A stretch of 64,000 nucleotides of DNA. Source: CAWCBG01 sp963793845. Lineage in GTDB: Bacteria > Acidobacteriota > Terriglobia > Terriglobales > Acidobacteriaceae. The position numbers and the translations under genes are program-made. The notes under the pieces are model-generated. The model had not been told where the DNA came from and ran no database searches. It was given only the letters and a program-made list of their open reading frames with translations. Shown here piece after piece: positions 34,040 through 42,791 of the stretch. How positions within the stretch are numbered: position 1 is the stretch's first letter; every line of letters begins with the position of its first letter. The stretch spans positions 434,001-498,000 of the forward strand of contig CAWCBG010000014.1 of assembly GCA_963793845.1 (NCBI GenBank), written 5' to 3'.

Positions 34040-34426
34040 ATGGCACGTATTGCAGGCGTGGATCTCCCGCGCAATAAACATGTGAGTGTCGCGCTCACCT
34101 ATATTTTCGGCATTGGCGATTCGCGGTCGAAAGAGATTCTCGGTTCGGCGAAGGTCGAGGGCACGAAAAAGGTCAGCGACCTCAACGAAGAGGAAGTGAA
34201 CCGCATCCGCCAGGTCATCGAAGAGGGCGGCAACGTCGAAGGCGATCTCCGCAAGGACGTCTCGATGCACATCAAGCGGCTCATCGAAATCGGCTCCTAT
34301 CGTGGGTACCGCCATCGCCGTAGCCTGCCGGTTCGCGGACAGCGTACCCATACCAATGCCCGCACCCGCAAAGGGCCGCGTAAGGGCACGGTAGCCAACA
34401 AGAAGAAAGCGACTGGGAAGACATAG
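34040..34426 (+). CDS. rpsM: 30S ribosomal protein S13
   Basis: Head protein that contacts L5 and the P-site tRNA. It has 128 residues: ARIAGVDLPRNKHVSVALTYIFGIGDSRSKEIL, IGSYRGYRHRRSLPVRGQRTHTNARTRKGPRKGTVANKKKATGK. Frame intact. Confidence 0.97.
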   Translation: MARIAGVDLPRNKHVSVALTYIFGIGDSRSKEILGSAKVEGTKKVSDLNEEEVNRIRQVIEEGGNVEGDLRKDVSMHIKRLIEIGSYRGYRHRRSLPVRGQRTHTNARTRKGPRKGTVANKKKATGKT

Positions 34427-34429
34427 AAC

Positions 34430-34855
34430 ATGGCGAAACCAGCTGGATCCGCTGCGTCGGACAAAAAAGGCAAGACTGGCAAGAAGTTCAAGAAGAAGGA
34501 GCGCAAGCACGTTCCCATGGGACTCGTGCATATCCAGGCGTCCTTCAACAACACCATCGTCACCATCACCGATCCCAATGGGAACACGGTGTCGTGGAAG
34601 AGTTCCGGTTCGCTGGGCTTCCGCGGGTCGCGTAAAGGGACACCTTTTGCGGCGCAACAGGCTGCCGCCAACGCGGCCAACCAGGCGCGCGATCACGGCA
34701 TGCGAGTGGTGGACGTGCGGGTAAGCGGTCCGGGATCGGGCCGTGAGTCGGCGGTGCGCGCGTTGTCGGCTTCGGGTCTCGATGTCCGTTCGATCAAGGA
34801 CTCGACGCCGGTGCCGCATAACGGATGCCGTCCTCCCAAGCGCCGCAGGGTGTAA
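34430..34855 (+). CDS. rpsK: 30S ribosomal protein S11
   Basis: Platform protein near the Shine-Dalgarno helix. It has 141 residues: MGLVHIQASFNNTIVTITDPNGNTVSWKSSGSLGFRGSRKGTPFAAQQAA, RVSGPGSGRESAVRALSASGLDVRSIKDSTPVPHNGCRPPKRRRV. The N-terminal 25 residues are Lys-rich. Confidence 0.97.
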   Translation: MAKPAGSAASDKKGKTGKKFKKKERKHVPMGLVHIQASFNNTIVTITDPNGNTVSWKSSGSLGFRGSRKGTPFAAQQAAANAANQARDHGMRVVDVRVSGPGSGRESAVRALSASGLDVRSIKDSTPVPHNGCRPPKRRRV

Positions 34856-34858
34856 GAG

Positions 34859-35193
34859 AGCAGTGGATAGTGGTCAGTGGTTAGTGGATAGACAAAGCCA
34901 TTAGCTGCGGGCAAATGATTTGTGAGAACTGTGGCAAGTGCTCAGCGGATAGAAGATCTGCCCACAGACTGACGATCCACTGAAGATTTGACGAGTTGGA
35001 GCGTCATGAGAGTTCGAGCCGGTGATTAGTGGTGCAGGGTGGACTATCCACTAGCCACTGATCACTAGCCACTAATCGATCGGGATGAAGGGACAGCCAA
35101 GTCCTGTAAACCGATCCATAGCCGGACAGTAGAACGGCGGTGAATTGAGGCTCTTGGATTCTATCCACTAGCCCCTGACCACTAGCCGCTGTC
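34859..35193. repeat. Long heptanucleotide array of the AGTGGAT type (rpsK-rpsD gap)
   Basis: This fills most of a 354-base gap without a gene. The forward arm (34863-34890) is AGTGGAT, AGTGGTC, AGTGGTT, AGTGGAT. Complement arms lie at about 35037-35074 (CTATCCACTAGCCACTGATC...) and 35160-35191 (CTATCCACTAGCCCCTGACC...). The arms could pair over long distances. Between them are single-copy sequences with no support for a gene. Confidence 0.8.
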
Positions 35194-35209
35194 TTCAGGA
35201 GAAAGTAAC

Positions 35210-35839
35210 TTGGCAAGATACAAAGACGCAGTATGCCGCCTTTGCCGCCGCGAGGGCATGAAGTTGTTCCTCAAAGGCGCAAAGTGCTTTACAGACAAGT
35301 GTCCGATCGAAAAGCGCAATTTCGCTCCCGGCCAGCACGGTAAAGACCGCAAGGCCAAGATCGTGGGTTACGGGCTGCAACTCCGCGAAAAGCAAAAAGC
35401 GAAGCGCATCTACTTCACCCAGGAAGGCCAGTTCCGCAACTACTTCGAGCGCGCTGCTCAAGGGAGAGGCGTTACCGGCGAAGTTCTGTTGCAACAGCTC
35501 GAGCGGCGCCTGGACAACGTGGTCTACCGCCTGGGTTTTGCGGTGGCCCGTCGGCAGGCTCGCCAGCTGGTGCGTCACGGGCACGTGACCGTCAATGGCC
35601 GTAAGCTCGACATTCCTTCCTACCAGGTACAAGCCGGCGATGAAATCGCGGTGCGCGAGCGCAGCAACAAGCTGGTCGTGGTGGAAGGGGCGAAAGAATT
35701 TGCCAGCCACCAGGCTCCTCCCAACTGGCTTGAGGTCGATCGCGATGCCTACAAGGGACGGGTGGTTTCGCTGCCCAAGCGGGAAGACATCAATCTGCCC
35801 ATCAACGAGCAGCTGATCGTCGAACTTTACAGCAAGTAG
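35210..35839 (+). CDS. rpsD: 30S ribosomal protein S4, zinc-containing
   Basis: Primary 16S binder. It has 209 residues. The N-terminal zinc site is CRLCRREGMKLFLKGAKC...DKC. The S4 RNA-binding domain is LDNVVYRLGFAVARRQARQLVRHGHVTVNGRKLDIPSYQV. The start is TTG at 35210 behind AGGAG (MARYKDAVCRLC). The gap to rpoA (35840-36004) shows nothing recognisable. Confidence 0.96.
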   Translation: MARYKDAVCRLCRREGMKLFLKGAKCFTDKCPIEKRNFAPGQHGKDRKAKIVGYGLQLREKQKAKRIYFTQEGQFRNYFERAAQGRGVTGEVLLQQLERRLDNVVYRLGFAVARRQARQLVRHGHVTVNGRKLDIPSYQVQAGDEIAVRERSNKLVVVEGAKEFASHQAPPNWLEVDRDAYKGRVVSLPKREDINLPINEQLIVELYSK

Positions 35840-36004
35840 TGGTTGCTCTGGAGTGCGTGGGCGACGCGCTCCGAGACGCCGCAGTGCACCGAGGGCACGG
35901 TGCAAACCGGATCGTGTCCTCAACACCGTCGAGCCAGATCAGCCGGTTGTGGTTCCTCGCGAACCACCCGTGCAGCATGGCCGCACAGAAAACAGGAGTT
36001 ACGA

Positions 36005-37060
<1,056 letters not shown>

Positions 37061-37090
37061 CGAAAGTTGTCCGTCGTCGATGACAGTAAT

Positions 37091-37129
37091 CCCACTCTAC
37101 GCCAAAGGCGGGTGTAGGATGGGGCACCC
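37091..37129. repeat. Covarying hairpin copy E (rpoA-rplQ gap)
   Basis: CCCAC then TCTACGCC, a short loop, GGTGTAGGA and TGGGGCACCC. The inner stem has a G-T pair where copy B has G-C, a compensatory-type change. Degenerate heptads (GGCAACTGAGAACTGATAAC) follow to 37185. Confidence 0.8.
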
Positions 37130-37204
37130 GCGGTGGGCACATAGACCTGACGTACCGGCAACTGAGAACTGATAACCGACTACTGTTTTTGAAGGATCAC
37201 GGAC

Positions 37205-37711
37205 ATGCGTCATCGTAGAGCAGGATGGAAACTGGGTCGTAACACCGAGCACCGGCGCGCGCTGCTGCGCAACCTGGTGACCTCGCTAATCGTGGAAGAA
37301 CGCATCGAGACCACGGTCACCAAGGCCAAGGCGATGCGTCCCCACGTCGAGAAGATGATTACCCTCGGCAAGCGCGGCGATGTTGCAGCCCGCCGGCAGG
37401 CCGCGGCGTACCTGATGACACGCGACGCCGTTGATAGGCTGTTCGATACGGTTTCGCCGCGCTTCGGCGACCGTAATGGCGGCTACCTGCGGATTATCCG
37501 CGGCGGCTTCCGCAAGGGCGACGGCGGCGATATTGCCTTTGTCGAATTGCTGGGCAGTGAAGCCGTACTCGACGAGAAACGCCAGAAGCGGGCCGAACTT
37601 CGCGCCAAGCGCGCCGAAGAGAATCGCAAGGCCATGGAATCAGCCGAGGCCGAGAACAAGGCCATGGCTGATCAGGCTGCCGCCGCCGACGAGGGCAAGA
37701 AGGAAGAGTAA
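37205..37711 (+). CDS. rplQ: 50S ribosomal protein L17 with charged tail
   Basis: Tunnel-exit region protein. The core (residues 1-117) is MRHRRAGWKLGRNTEHRRALLRNLVTSLI, RIETTVTKAKAMRPHVEKMITLGKRGD, NGGYLRIIRGGFRKGDGGDIAFVELLG. A tail of about 50 residues rich in Glu, Ala and Lys (predicted helical) brings it to 168 residues against 116-130. Last gene of the alpha operon. Confidence 0.95.
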   Translation: MRHRRAGWKLGRNTEHRRALLRNLVTSLIVEERIETTVTKAKAMRPHVEKMITLGKRGDVAARRQAAAYLMTRDAVDRLFDTVSPRFGDRNGGYLRIIRGGFRKGDGGDIAFVELLGSEAVLDEKRQKRAELRAKRAEENRKAMESAEAENKAMADQAAAADEGKKEE

Positions 37712-37753
37712 TTCTATCGCGCGAGTTCAAGCTCGCGGAGTTGCCGGCTCCAG

Positions 37754-37785
37754 GCGCGCTCGCTTTGCGGGCGCGCTTCTTTTTT
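37754..37785 (+). terminator. Rho-independent terminator of the ribosomal cluster
   Basis: GCGCGCTCGC (37754-37763) pairs with GCGGGCGCGC (37767-37776) through a TTT loop, with one G-T pair, and is followed by TTCTTTTTTT. A strong intrinsic terminator 42 bases after rplQ. It also sits just past the 3' end of the opposing VanZ-like gene. Confidence 0.9.
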
Positions 37786-37805
37786 GCGGGAGAAAGACAA
37801 TCAGC

Positions 37806-38351
37806 CTATGACGCCGTTTCCAGCTCCGACTGGCGTACCTGTTTGCGTTCGCGGTTCAGCTGTCGAACCGACAACAGATAGAGCAGAGCCTGCAACACCG
37901 CGGCGCCACTGGCATCGATAACCACGTCCTGCCAGCGGCCGGTGCGAGATGGAATGAAGGTCTGGTGGATCTCGTCAAACGAGGCCGTGATGATGGTTGC
38001 CAGCATGCCGATCCAAACCCATTCCCAGCGCCAGTAATCACGCAGATAGACACCCCATGGTCTTCGCAAGAAAGGCTTAACTCGATCACGATAAGTGTTG
38101 CGGAGGGCGAAGAAGACTAAGCCGCCCAAAATGGCATACCCGACGAAGTGCCCCATTTTGCGGAGCACGGCGTCAAGGTACCAGGCGTACCAGCGCGGTA
38201 GATGCGGAAAAAAGAATCTGAGCGTGGCGAAGAGCAAGCCACTGGTGTTGCGCGCCGAGGCCAGATCAGTCGACTCCAGCCGGATCACTCCCAGCCAGAC
38301 AGCAACCGGCCACCAGTTGCGGGCCATGAGTCGGAAGGTGGGTTTCAGCAA
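37806..38351 (-). CDS. VanZ-like membrane protein
   Basis: A small membrane protein of the VanZ family (181 residues from the longest start; 173 from the ATG MARNWW). Four hydrophobic segments are present. The family signature is RKMGHFVGYAILGGL then ASFDEIHQTFIPSRTGRWQDVVIDASGA. VanZ confers teicoplanin tolerance in Enterococcus, but most homologues have no known function. It lies 66 bases downstream of guaB on the same strand and may be co-transcribed. Confidence 0.85.
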   Translation of the reverse strand: MLKPTFRLMARNWWPVAVWLGVIRLESTDLASARNTSGLLFATLRFFFPHLPRWYAWYLDAVLRKMGHFVGYAILGGLVFFALRNTYRDRVKPFLRRPWGVYLRDYWRWEWVWIGMLATIITASFDEIHQTFIPSRTGRWQDVVIDASGAAVLQALLYLLSVRQLNRERKQVRQSELETAS

Positions 38352-38417
38352 GCCGGGACGCTCCCCAGAGTCGGCATCAGCAGGGACAAGGGAGGATTCC
38401 CTCTTGCGCGCGAAGGT

Positions 38418-39932
38418 TTATTCCGCACGGTAGTTTGGCGCCTCGCGCGTGATCAGGACATCGTGGACGTGGCTTTCGCGCAGGCCGGCTCCGCTGATGC
38501 GAACGAAGCGCGCCTTCTGCTGCAACTCCGCGACGCTGGAGCAGCCCACGTAACCCATGCCACTCTTAACCCCGCCAACCAACTGGTACACGATCATCGC
38601 TACCGTACCACGATAGGGCACGCGTCCTTCAATTCCTTCGGGAACCAGCTTGCCGAGCCGATTGCTTTCCGTCCCATCTTCGGACAGCACGGGAATCGAC
38701 GAGTCGGAGTCAGAATCGGTCGTCTGGAAGTAGCGTTCACTGGAACCCTGCGCCATGGCGGCGATGGAACCCATTCCGCGGTACGCCTTAAATGAGCGGC
38801 CTTGGTAGAGAATCGTCTCGCCCGGACTCTCTTCGGTGCCCGCGAGCAGCGATCCGATCATCACGCAGCTGGCTCCGGCAGCGAGGGCTTTAGTGACATC
38901 GCCGGAATACTTGATGCCTCCATCGGCAATAATCGGCACATCGGCATCGCGCACTGCGCGTGCGGCCTCGGCAATCGCAGTAATTTGCGGCACCCCGGCA
39001 CCGGTGACGACGCGGGTGGTGCAGATCGAACCTGGACCTATACCAACCTTGATACCGTCTGCCCCGGCGCGTGCCAGTTCGCAGGCGCCGTCGAAGGTTC
39101 CGACATTTCCAGCCAGGAGATCAACGTCCGGCAGCGCGGCTTTGATCTGCTTGATAGCCTCGATAACGCGAGTGGAATGTCCGTGTGCGCTATCGATCGC
39201 CAGCAGATCGACGTTGGCCCGCACCATCTCCTGAGCGCGCTCCAGGAAGTCGCCAGTGGCGCCGATAGCGGCGCCGACCCGCAAGCGGCCGTGCGAATCC
39301 TTGGCGGCGGTCGGATACTTCATCCGCTTCTGAATATCTTTGACCGTGATCAGGCCTTTTAGATGGTAGTTGTCGTCAACCACCAGCAGCTTTTCGATGC
39401 GATGCTGGTGCAGGATGGCTTCGGCATCGGTCAGCGTAGTTCCCACCGGTACGGTGATGAGATTCTCTTTGGTCATCACCTCGCTGATGGGGATGTCCGT
39501 GCGGGTTTCGAAGCGCAGATCGCGATTGGTGAGGATGCCGACCAGGCGTTTGTTCTTGGTGACGGGAACGCCGGAGATGCGGTAACGGCGCATGACCTCC
39601 AGCGCATCGGAGATCTTGTCGTCAGGCGACATGGTGATCGGGTCGACAATCATGCCGCTCTCCGAGCGCTTCACCTTGTCCACTTCGCTGGTCTGCTGCT
39701 CGATGCTCAGGTTGCGATGGATGATGCCGAGCCCGCCCTGCTGCGCCATCGCTATCGCCATCCGGGACTCGGTTACTGTGTCCATGGCCGCGCTGATGAG
39801 GGGAATGCGAAGCTCAATGTTGCGGGTCAAGCGGGTGGTGGTGTCGACGTTTGCCGGAACTACGTCCGACTTGGCCGGCAGCAGCAACACGTCATCGAAA
39901 GTAAGCGCCTCGGGTACTGGAAAATGGATCAT
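38418..39932 (-). CDS. guaB: IMP dehydrogenase
   Basis: Oxidises IMP to XMP, the committed step of GMP synthesis. It has 504 residues. The catalytic barrel contains GIGPGSICTTRVVTGAGVPQ (catalytic Cys) and the flap YRGMGSIAAM. Two CBS domains are inserted at about 95-205 (MTKENLITVPVGTTLTDAEAIL marks the second). The N-terminus is LTFDDVLLLPAKSDV and the end GLRESHVHDVLITREAPNY. The start at 39932 has only a weak ribosome site. Confidence 0.96.
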   Translation of the reverse strand: MIHFPVPEALTFDDVLLLPAKSDVVPANVDTTTRLTRNIELRIPLISAAMDTVTESRMAIAMAQQGGLGIIHRNLSIEQQTSEVDKVKRSESGMIVDPITMSPDDKISDALEVMRRYRISGVPVTKNKRLVGILTNRDLRFETRTDIPISEVMTKENLITVPVGTTLTDAEAILHQHRIEKLLVVDDNYHLKGLITVKDIQKRMKYPTAAKDSHGRLRVGAAIGATGDFLERAQEMVRANVDLLAIDSAHGHSTRVIEAIKQIKAALPDVDLLAGNVGTFDGACELARAGADGIKVGIGPGSICTTRVVTGAGVPQITAIAEAARAVRDADVPIIADGGIKYSGDVTKALAAGASCVMIGSLLAGTEESPGETILYQGRSFKAYRGMGSIAAMAQGSSERYFQTTDSDSDSSIPVLSEDGTESNRLGKLVPEGIEGRVPYRGTVAMIVYQLVGGVKSGMGYVGCSSVAELQQKARFVRISGAGLRESHVHDVLITREAPNYRAE

Positions 39933-39961
39933 GGCATTAAGGTCCGCGGGGGTAATCCCTC

Positions 39962-39990
39962 ATTCTAGAGTTGCGAGGAGCTTTAGGCAA
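39962..39990 (-). promoter_or_regulatory. Candidate guaB promoter
   Basis: On the minus strand TTGCCT (39990-39985), 17 bases, then TAGAAT (39967-39962). Initiation near 39955 leaves a leader of about 23 bases before the guaB ATG. Spacing is ideal and the -10 is five of six. Confidence 0.55.
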
Positions 39991-40233
39991 ACGCGAGAAT
40001 GGCCGTCCCTTGCCAGAGTTCGGACCATGAGAAATCTGCAAAAGGCTGCTGCCAAGCACGCCAGAGTTTACAGCGAGCCGTAACTTGCTCCTCGCCTGTC
40101 CTGACATGCTAGACACGGTGAATCGGGCCGAGCCTGTGAGCATCAAACTAATGGTGAGGCGAGGCATGGGCCCAGGCGAGCCACGCCCATCACTGGGCGG
40201 CGTTTCTAGACGCTACGGAAGTGGGTACTGGCG

Positions 40234-40262
40234 TTGTTTTTCCACCGTTTCCGGCGTATAGT
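40234..40262 (+). promoter_or_regulatory. Candidate promoter of the rimP-nusA-infB operon
   Basis: TTGTTT (40234-40239), 17 bases, TATAGT (40257-40262). Initiation near 40269 gives a 200-base leader before rimP that contains an intrinsic terminator. The rest of the 534-base gap (39933-40466) shows no gene; no tRNA cloverleaf could be drawn. Confidence 0.55.
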
Positions 40263-40349
40263 TGGTTGAGTACTGCTGTGTTTGATGGGCTGCCGTCACC
40301 CTCCCGCGGCGTGGCGACGGGCCGCAGCGTAGTTCGGCGAAGCACATCG

Positions 40350-40370
40350 GTGGGCGCGAGCCCACTTTTT
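40350..40370 (+). terminator. Intrinsic terminator inside the rimP leader
   Basis: GTGGGC (40350-40355), GCGA loop, GCCCAC (40360-40365), then five T and ATTT. It lies about 80-100 bases after the predicted start and 97 bases before rimP. Upstream sequence can fold too: GCTG with CAGC and CCGTC with GACGG (about 40291-40340). Either a leader attenuator or the end of a small RNA. Confidence 0.75.
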
Positions 40371-40466
40371 ATTTCCACCCCGCAATCCGCTGTTGGACGG
40401 CGAATTCAGGCGGTGTTCAGAGCCTGCCGGGTGGTTTGTGCTCGTTTCGTGGGAGGGCGGTATCGC

Positions 40467-40994
40467 ATGGCGGCAGGGTTGGAGAAGATTCAGGAGATCG
40501 CGGAGCGGGTAGCGCAATCCGGCGGCCTGGAAGTGGTGGAAGTTGAGCTGCGCGGTGGCGGCAAGGCCCGCATACTCCGCATCTTTATCGACAAGCCCGG
40601 CGGCGTTACCCACGATGACTGCTCCAATTTCAGCCGGGAGGCAGGCACCATCTTCGACATTGAAGATGCGGTGCCAGGCGGGCAGTACCTGTTGGAGGTT
40701 TCTTCACCAGGGCTGGATCGCAAGCTGTCGAAGGCGAGCGATTTCGAGCGTTTTACCGGCAGCCTGGTGAAGTTGATGACGCGCGATCCGCTGAACGGGA
40801 ACCGGCACTTCGAGGGTCGGCTCACGGAGTTTCATGACGGCCGATTGAGCCTTGAGCTGACCGGCCAGAAGAAAAGCAAGAAGCGCCAGGAAGTTGAAGC
40901 GGGGACGCTAGTGGAGATTCCGCTGGCGAATGTCGAAAAGGCGAACCTGGTTCCCGAGTTGCCGGGCGCAATGCAGAAGAAATCATTGAAGTAA
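40467..40994 (+). CDS. rimP: Ribosome maturation factor RimP
   Basis: 30S maturation factor. It has 175 residues from the ATG at 40467 behind GGGAGGG; the open frame upstream to 40221 crosses the leader terminator and is rejected. Motifs: LEVVEVELRGGGKARILRIFIDKPGGVTHDDCSNFSREAG, YLLEVSSPGLDRKLSKASDFERFTGSLVKL. C-terminal SH3-like domain ends EIPLANVEKANLVPEL. First gene of the nusA-infB operon. Confidence 0.95.
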   Translation: MAAGLEKIQEIAERVAQSGGLEVVEVELRGGGKARILRIFIDKPGGVTHDDCSNFSREAGTIFDIEDAVPGGQYLLEVSSPGLDRKLSKASDFERFTGSLVKLMTRDPLNGNRHFEGRLTEFHDGRLSLELTGQKKSKKRQEVEAGTLVEIPLANVEKANLVPELPGAMQKKSLK

Positions 40995-41011
40995 GTAAAG
41001 GTGGCGGGTTT

Positions 41012-42682
41012 ATGGCGAGCGAACTGTACAACGTGATCGAGGCTCTGAGCCGCGAAAAAGGCATCGATCCGCAGATCGTCGTGGGCGCGGTGGAGGATGC
41101 CATCGTTGTTGCCACCCGAAAGTACTATAAGTCTCAGGAAAATCTGCGGGCTGAACTCGACAAGGATTCCGGCCAGATTCGCGCTTACGCGGTCAAAAGC
41201 ATCGTCGAGACTCCAGAGCAGGTGGAAGACCCGATCGCTCAGATCGCCCTGGAAGATGCCAGGCGCATCGATCCAGCGGCTGAAATCGGCGGCGAGTTGC
41301 GCACCTACAAGCCCACGGATGTTCTGGGACGCATTGCTGCGCAATTGGCGAAGCAGGTGATCTTCCAGAAGGTGCGCGAGGCTGAGCGCGACACGGTTTA
41401 CAACGAGTACATTGGCCGTGTCGGCGAAGTCATCAACGCCACCATCAAACGCAACGAAGGCCAGGATGTGATCGTCGACCTCGGCAAGGCCGAGGCTCGC
41501 ATGCCGAAGAAGGAGCAATCCCGGCTGGAGTCGTTCTCCCCGGGAGAGCGCGCTCGTGTGATAATCGCTCGCGTCGAGAAGGCGTCGAAGGGACCGCAAG
41601 TAGTGGTTTCTCGCGCCGTTCCGGAGCTCGTCTCGCACCTGTTTCAGACTGAAGTCCCCGAGATCTACGACAACACAGTCGTCATTCGCGCCATCGCACG
41701 CGAGGCGGGCGAACGCACCAAGATCGCCGTAATGTCGAAGGACAAAGACGTCGATCCGGTGGGAGCTTGTGTCGGAATGAAAGGCATGCGGGTGCAGTCC
41801 ATCATTCGCGAACTGCGCGGCGAGAAGATCGACATCATCGAGTGGCACGAGGATCCGGTCACCTTTGCCGAGAAGGCGTTACAGCCGGCCAAGGTCAGCC
41901 GCGTGACCATACTCGAAGGCCAGGAGAGGCATCTCGAGGTGATTGTCGATGACAGCCAGCTATCGCTGGCCATCGGCAAGAAGGGGCAGAACGTTCGCCT
42001 GGCGGCCAAGTTGCTCGGCTGGAAGATCGACATCAAGAGCGAGGAAGAGAAGCGCCAGGAAGTCGAGCAGCAGATGAGCGCTGTAATGAACCAGCAGTCT
42101 ACTCCCCTGGAGAAAGTGCCCGACCTGGACGAAGGCATCATCGAGAAGCTGGTTGCGGCGGGCATTACCACAGTCGAAGCGGTGGCCGATATGACTCCAG
42201 AGCAGCTGGAAGAGGTGCCGGGCATCGGGCCCAAGACGGTGGAGAAGATCAGTATTGCCGTCAACAATTACTTCTCCAGCCTTGATCTGGTTGAACCCGC
42301 GGAAGTGGATGATGAGGGAGTAGAAGCCGGGGAGTCATCCGGGGCCGACGAAGAATTTGCCGCCGAGGAGAATCCGTTGCCCGGTAGCGAGGGCACACCG
42401 TTACCCGAAGATGAGGCAATCGAGGGTGGCGGGGATGAAAGCGCTTCGGGAGCAGATTCGGGCGGACAATCGGGTGACGTGACTGGTCTTCCGGAAGACG
42501 AAGAAGCTTCCGACGAATCGGTCCAGGAATTGGTCGAGGACGGCCAGTACTACGAAGCGGAAGTCGTCGATGGCGTGGAGAATGCGCCCCTGGCGGACGA
42601 AGCCGAGGTAACAACTCACGAGCGTCCGATGGTTCAGGGCGAAGAGATTCCCGACGAAGAAGAGCCGGGAAAAGGAAACTAG
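41012..42682 (+). CDS. nusA: Transcription factor NusA with acidic C-terminal extension
   Basis: Pausing, termination and antitermination factor. It has 556 residues: N-terminal domain (ELYNVIEALSREKGIDPQIVVGAVEDAI), S1 domain near 135-200, and KH domains (VGACVGMKGMRVQSIIRELRGEKIDIIEW, LAIGKKGQNVRLAAKLLGWKIDIKSEEE). A helix-hairpin-helix region follows near 365-415 (LEEVPGIGPKTVEKI). The last 125 residues are strongly acidic (Glu, Asp, Gly, Ser) and probably disordered. No YlxR gene lies between it and infB. Confidence 0.96.
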   Translation: MASELYNVIEALSREKGIDPQIVVGAVEDAIVVATRKYYKSQENLRAELDKDSGQIRAYAVKSIVETPEQVEDPIAQIALEDARRIDPAAEIGGELRTYKPTDVLGRIAAQLAKQVIFQKVREAERDTVYNEYIGRVGEVINATIKRNEGQDVIVDLGKAEARMPKKEQSRLESFSPGERARVIIARVEKASKGPQVVVSRAVPELVSHLFQTEVPEIYDNTVVIRAIAREAGERTKIAVMSKDKDVDPVGACVGMKGMRVQSIIRELRGEKIDIIEWHEDPVTFAEKALQPAKVSRVTILEGQERHLEVIVDDSQLSLAIGKKGQNVRLAAKLLGWKIDIKSEEEKRQEVEQQMSAVMNQQSTPLEKVPDLDEGIIEKLVAAGITTVEAVADMTPEQLEEVPGIGPKTVEKISIAVNNYFSSLDLVEPAEVDDEGVEAGESSGADEEFAAEENPLPGSEGTPLPEDEAIEGGGDESASGADSGGQSGDVTGLPEDEEASDESVQELVEDGQYYEAEVVDGVENAPLADEAEVTTHERPMVQGEEIPDEEEPGKGN

Positions 42683-42791
42683 ATTTTGAAGCACAGTTCT
42701 ATTGAATTGGAGCTGTGGATAACGAGACTTCACCGTGAGGGTGCTATGACGTCGTAAGCGAAGGTACAACACGGAGGAAACGAAGGGCTGA

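Noticed and set aside
34859..35193. A CRISPR-like array
   Set aside because: Units are seven bases, degenerate, contiguous and paired with reverse complements; there are no constant-length spacers and no cas genes.
40269..40370. A tRNA or known riboswitch in the rimP leader
   Set aside because: No cloverleaf with T-arm and CCA-proximal acceptor could be drawn, and no familiar aptamer core was recognised.
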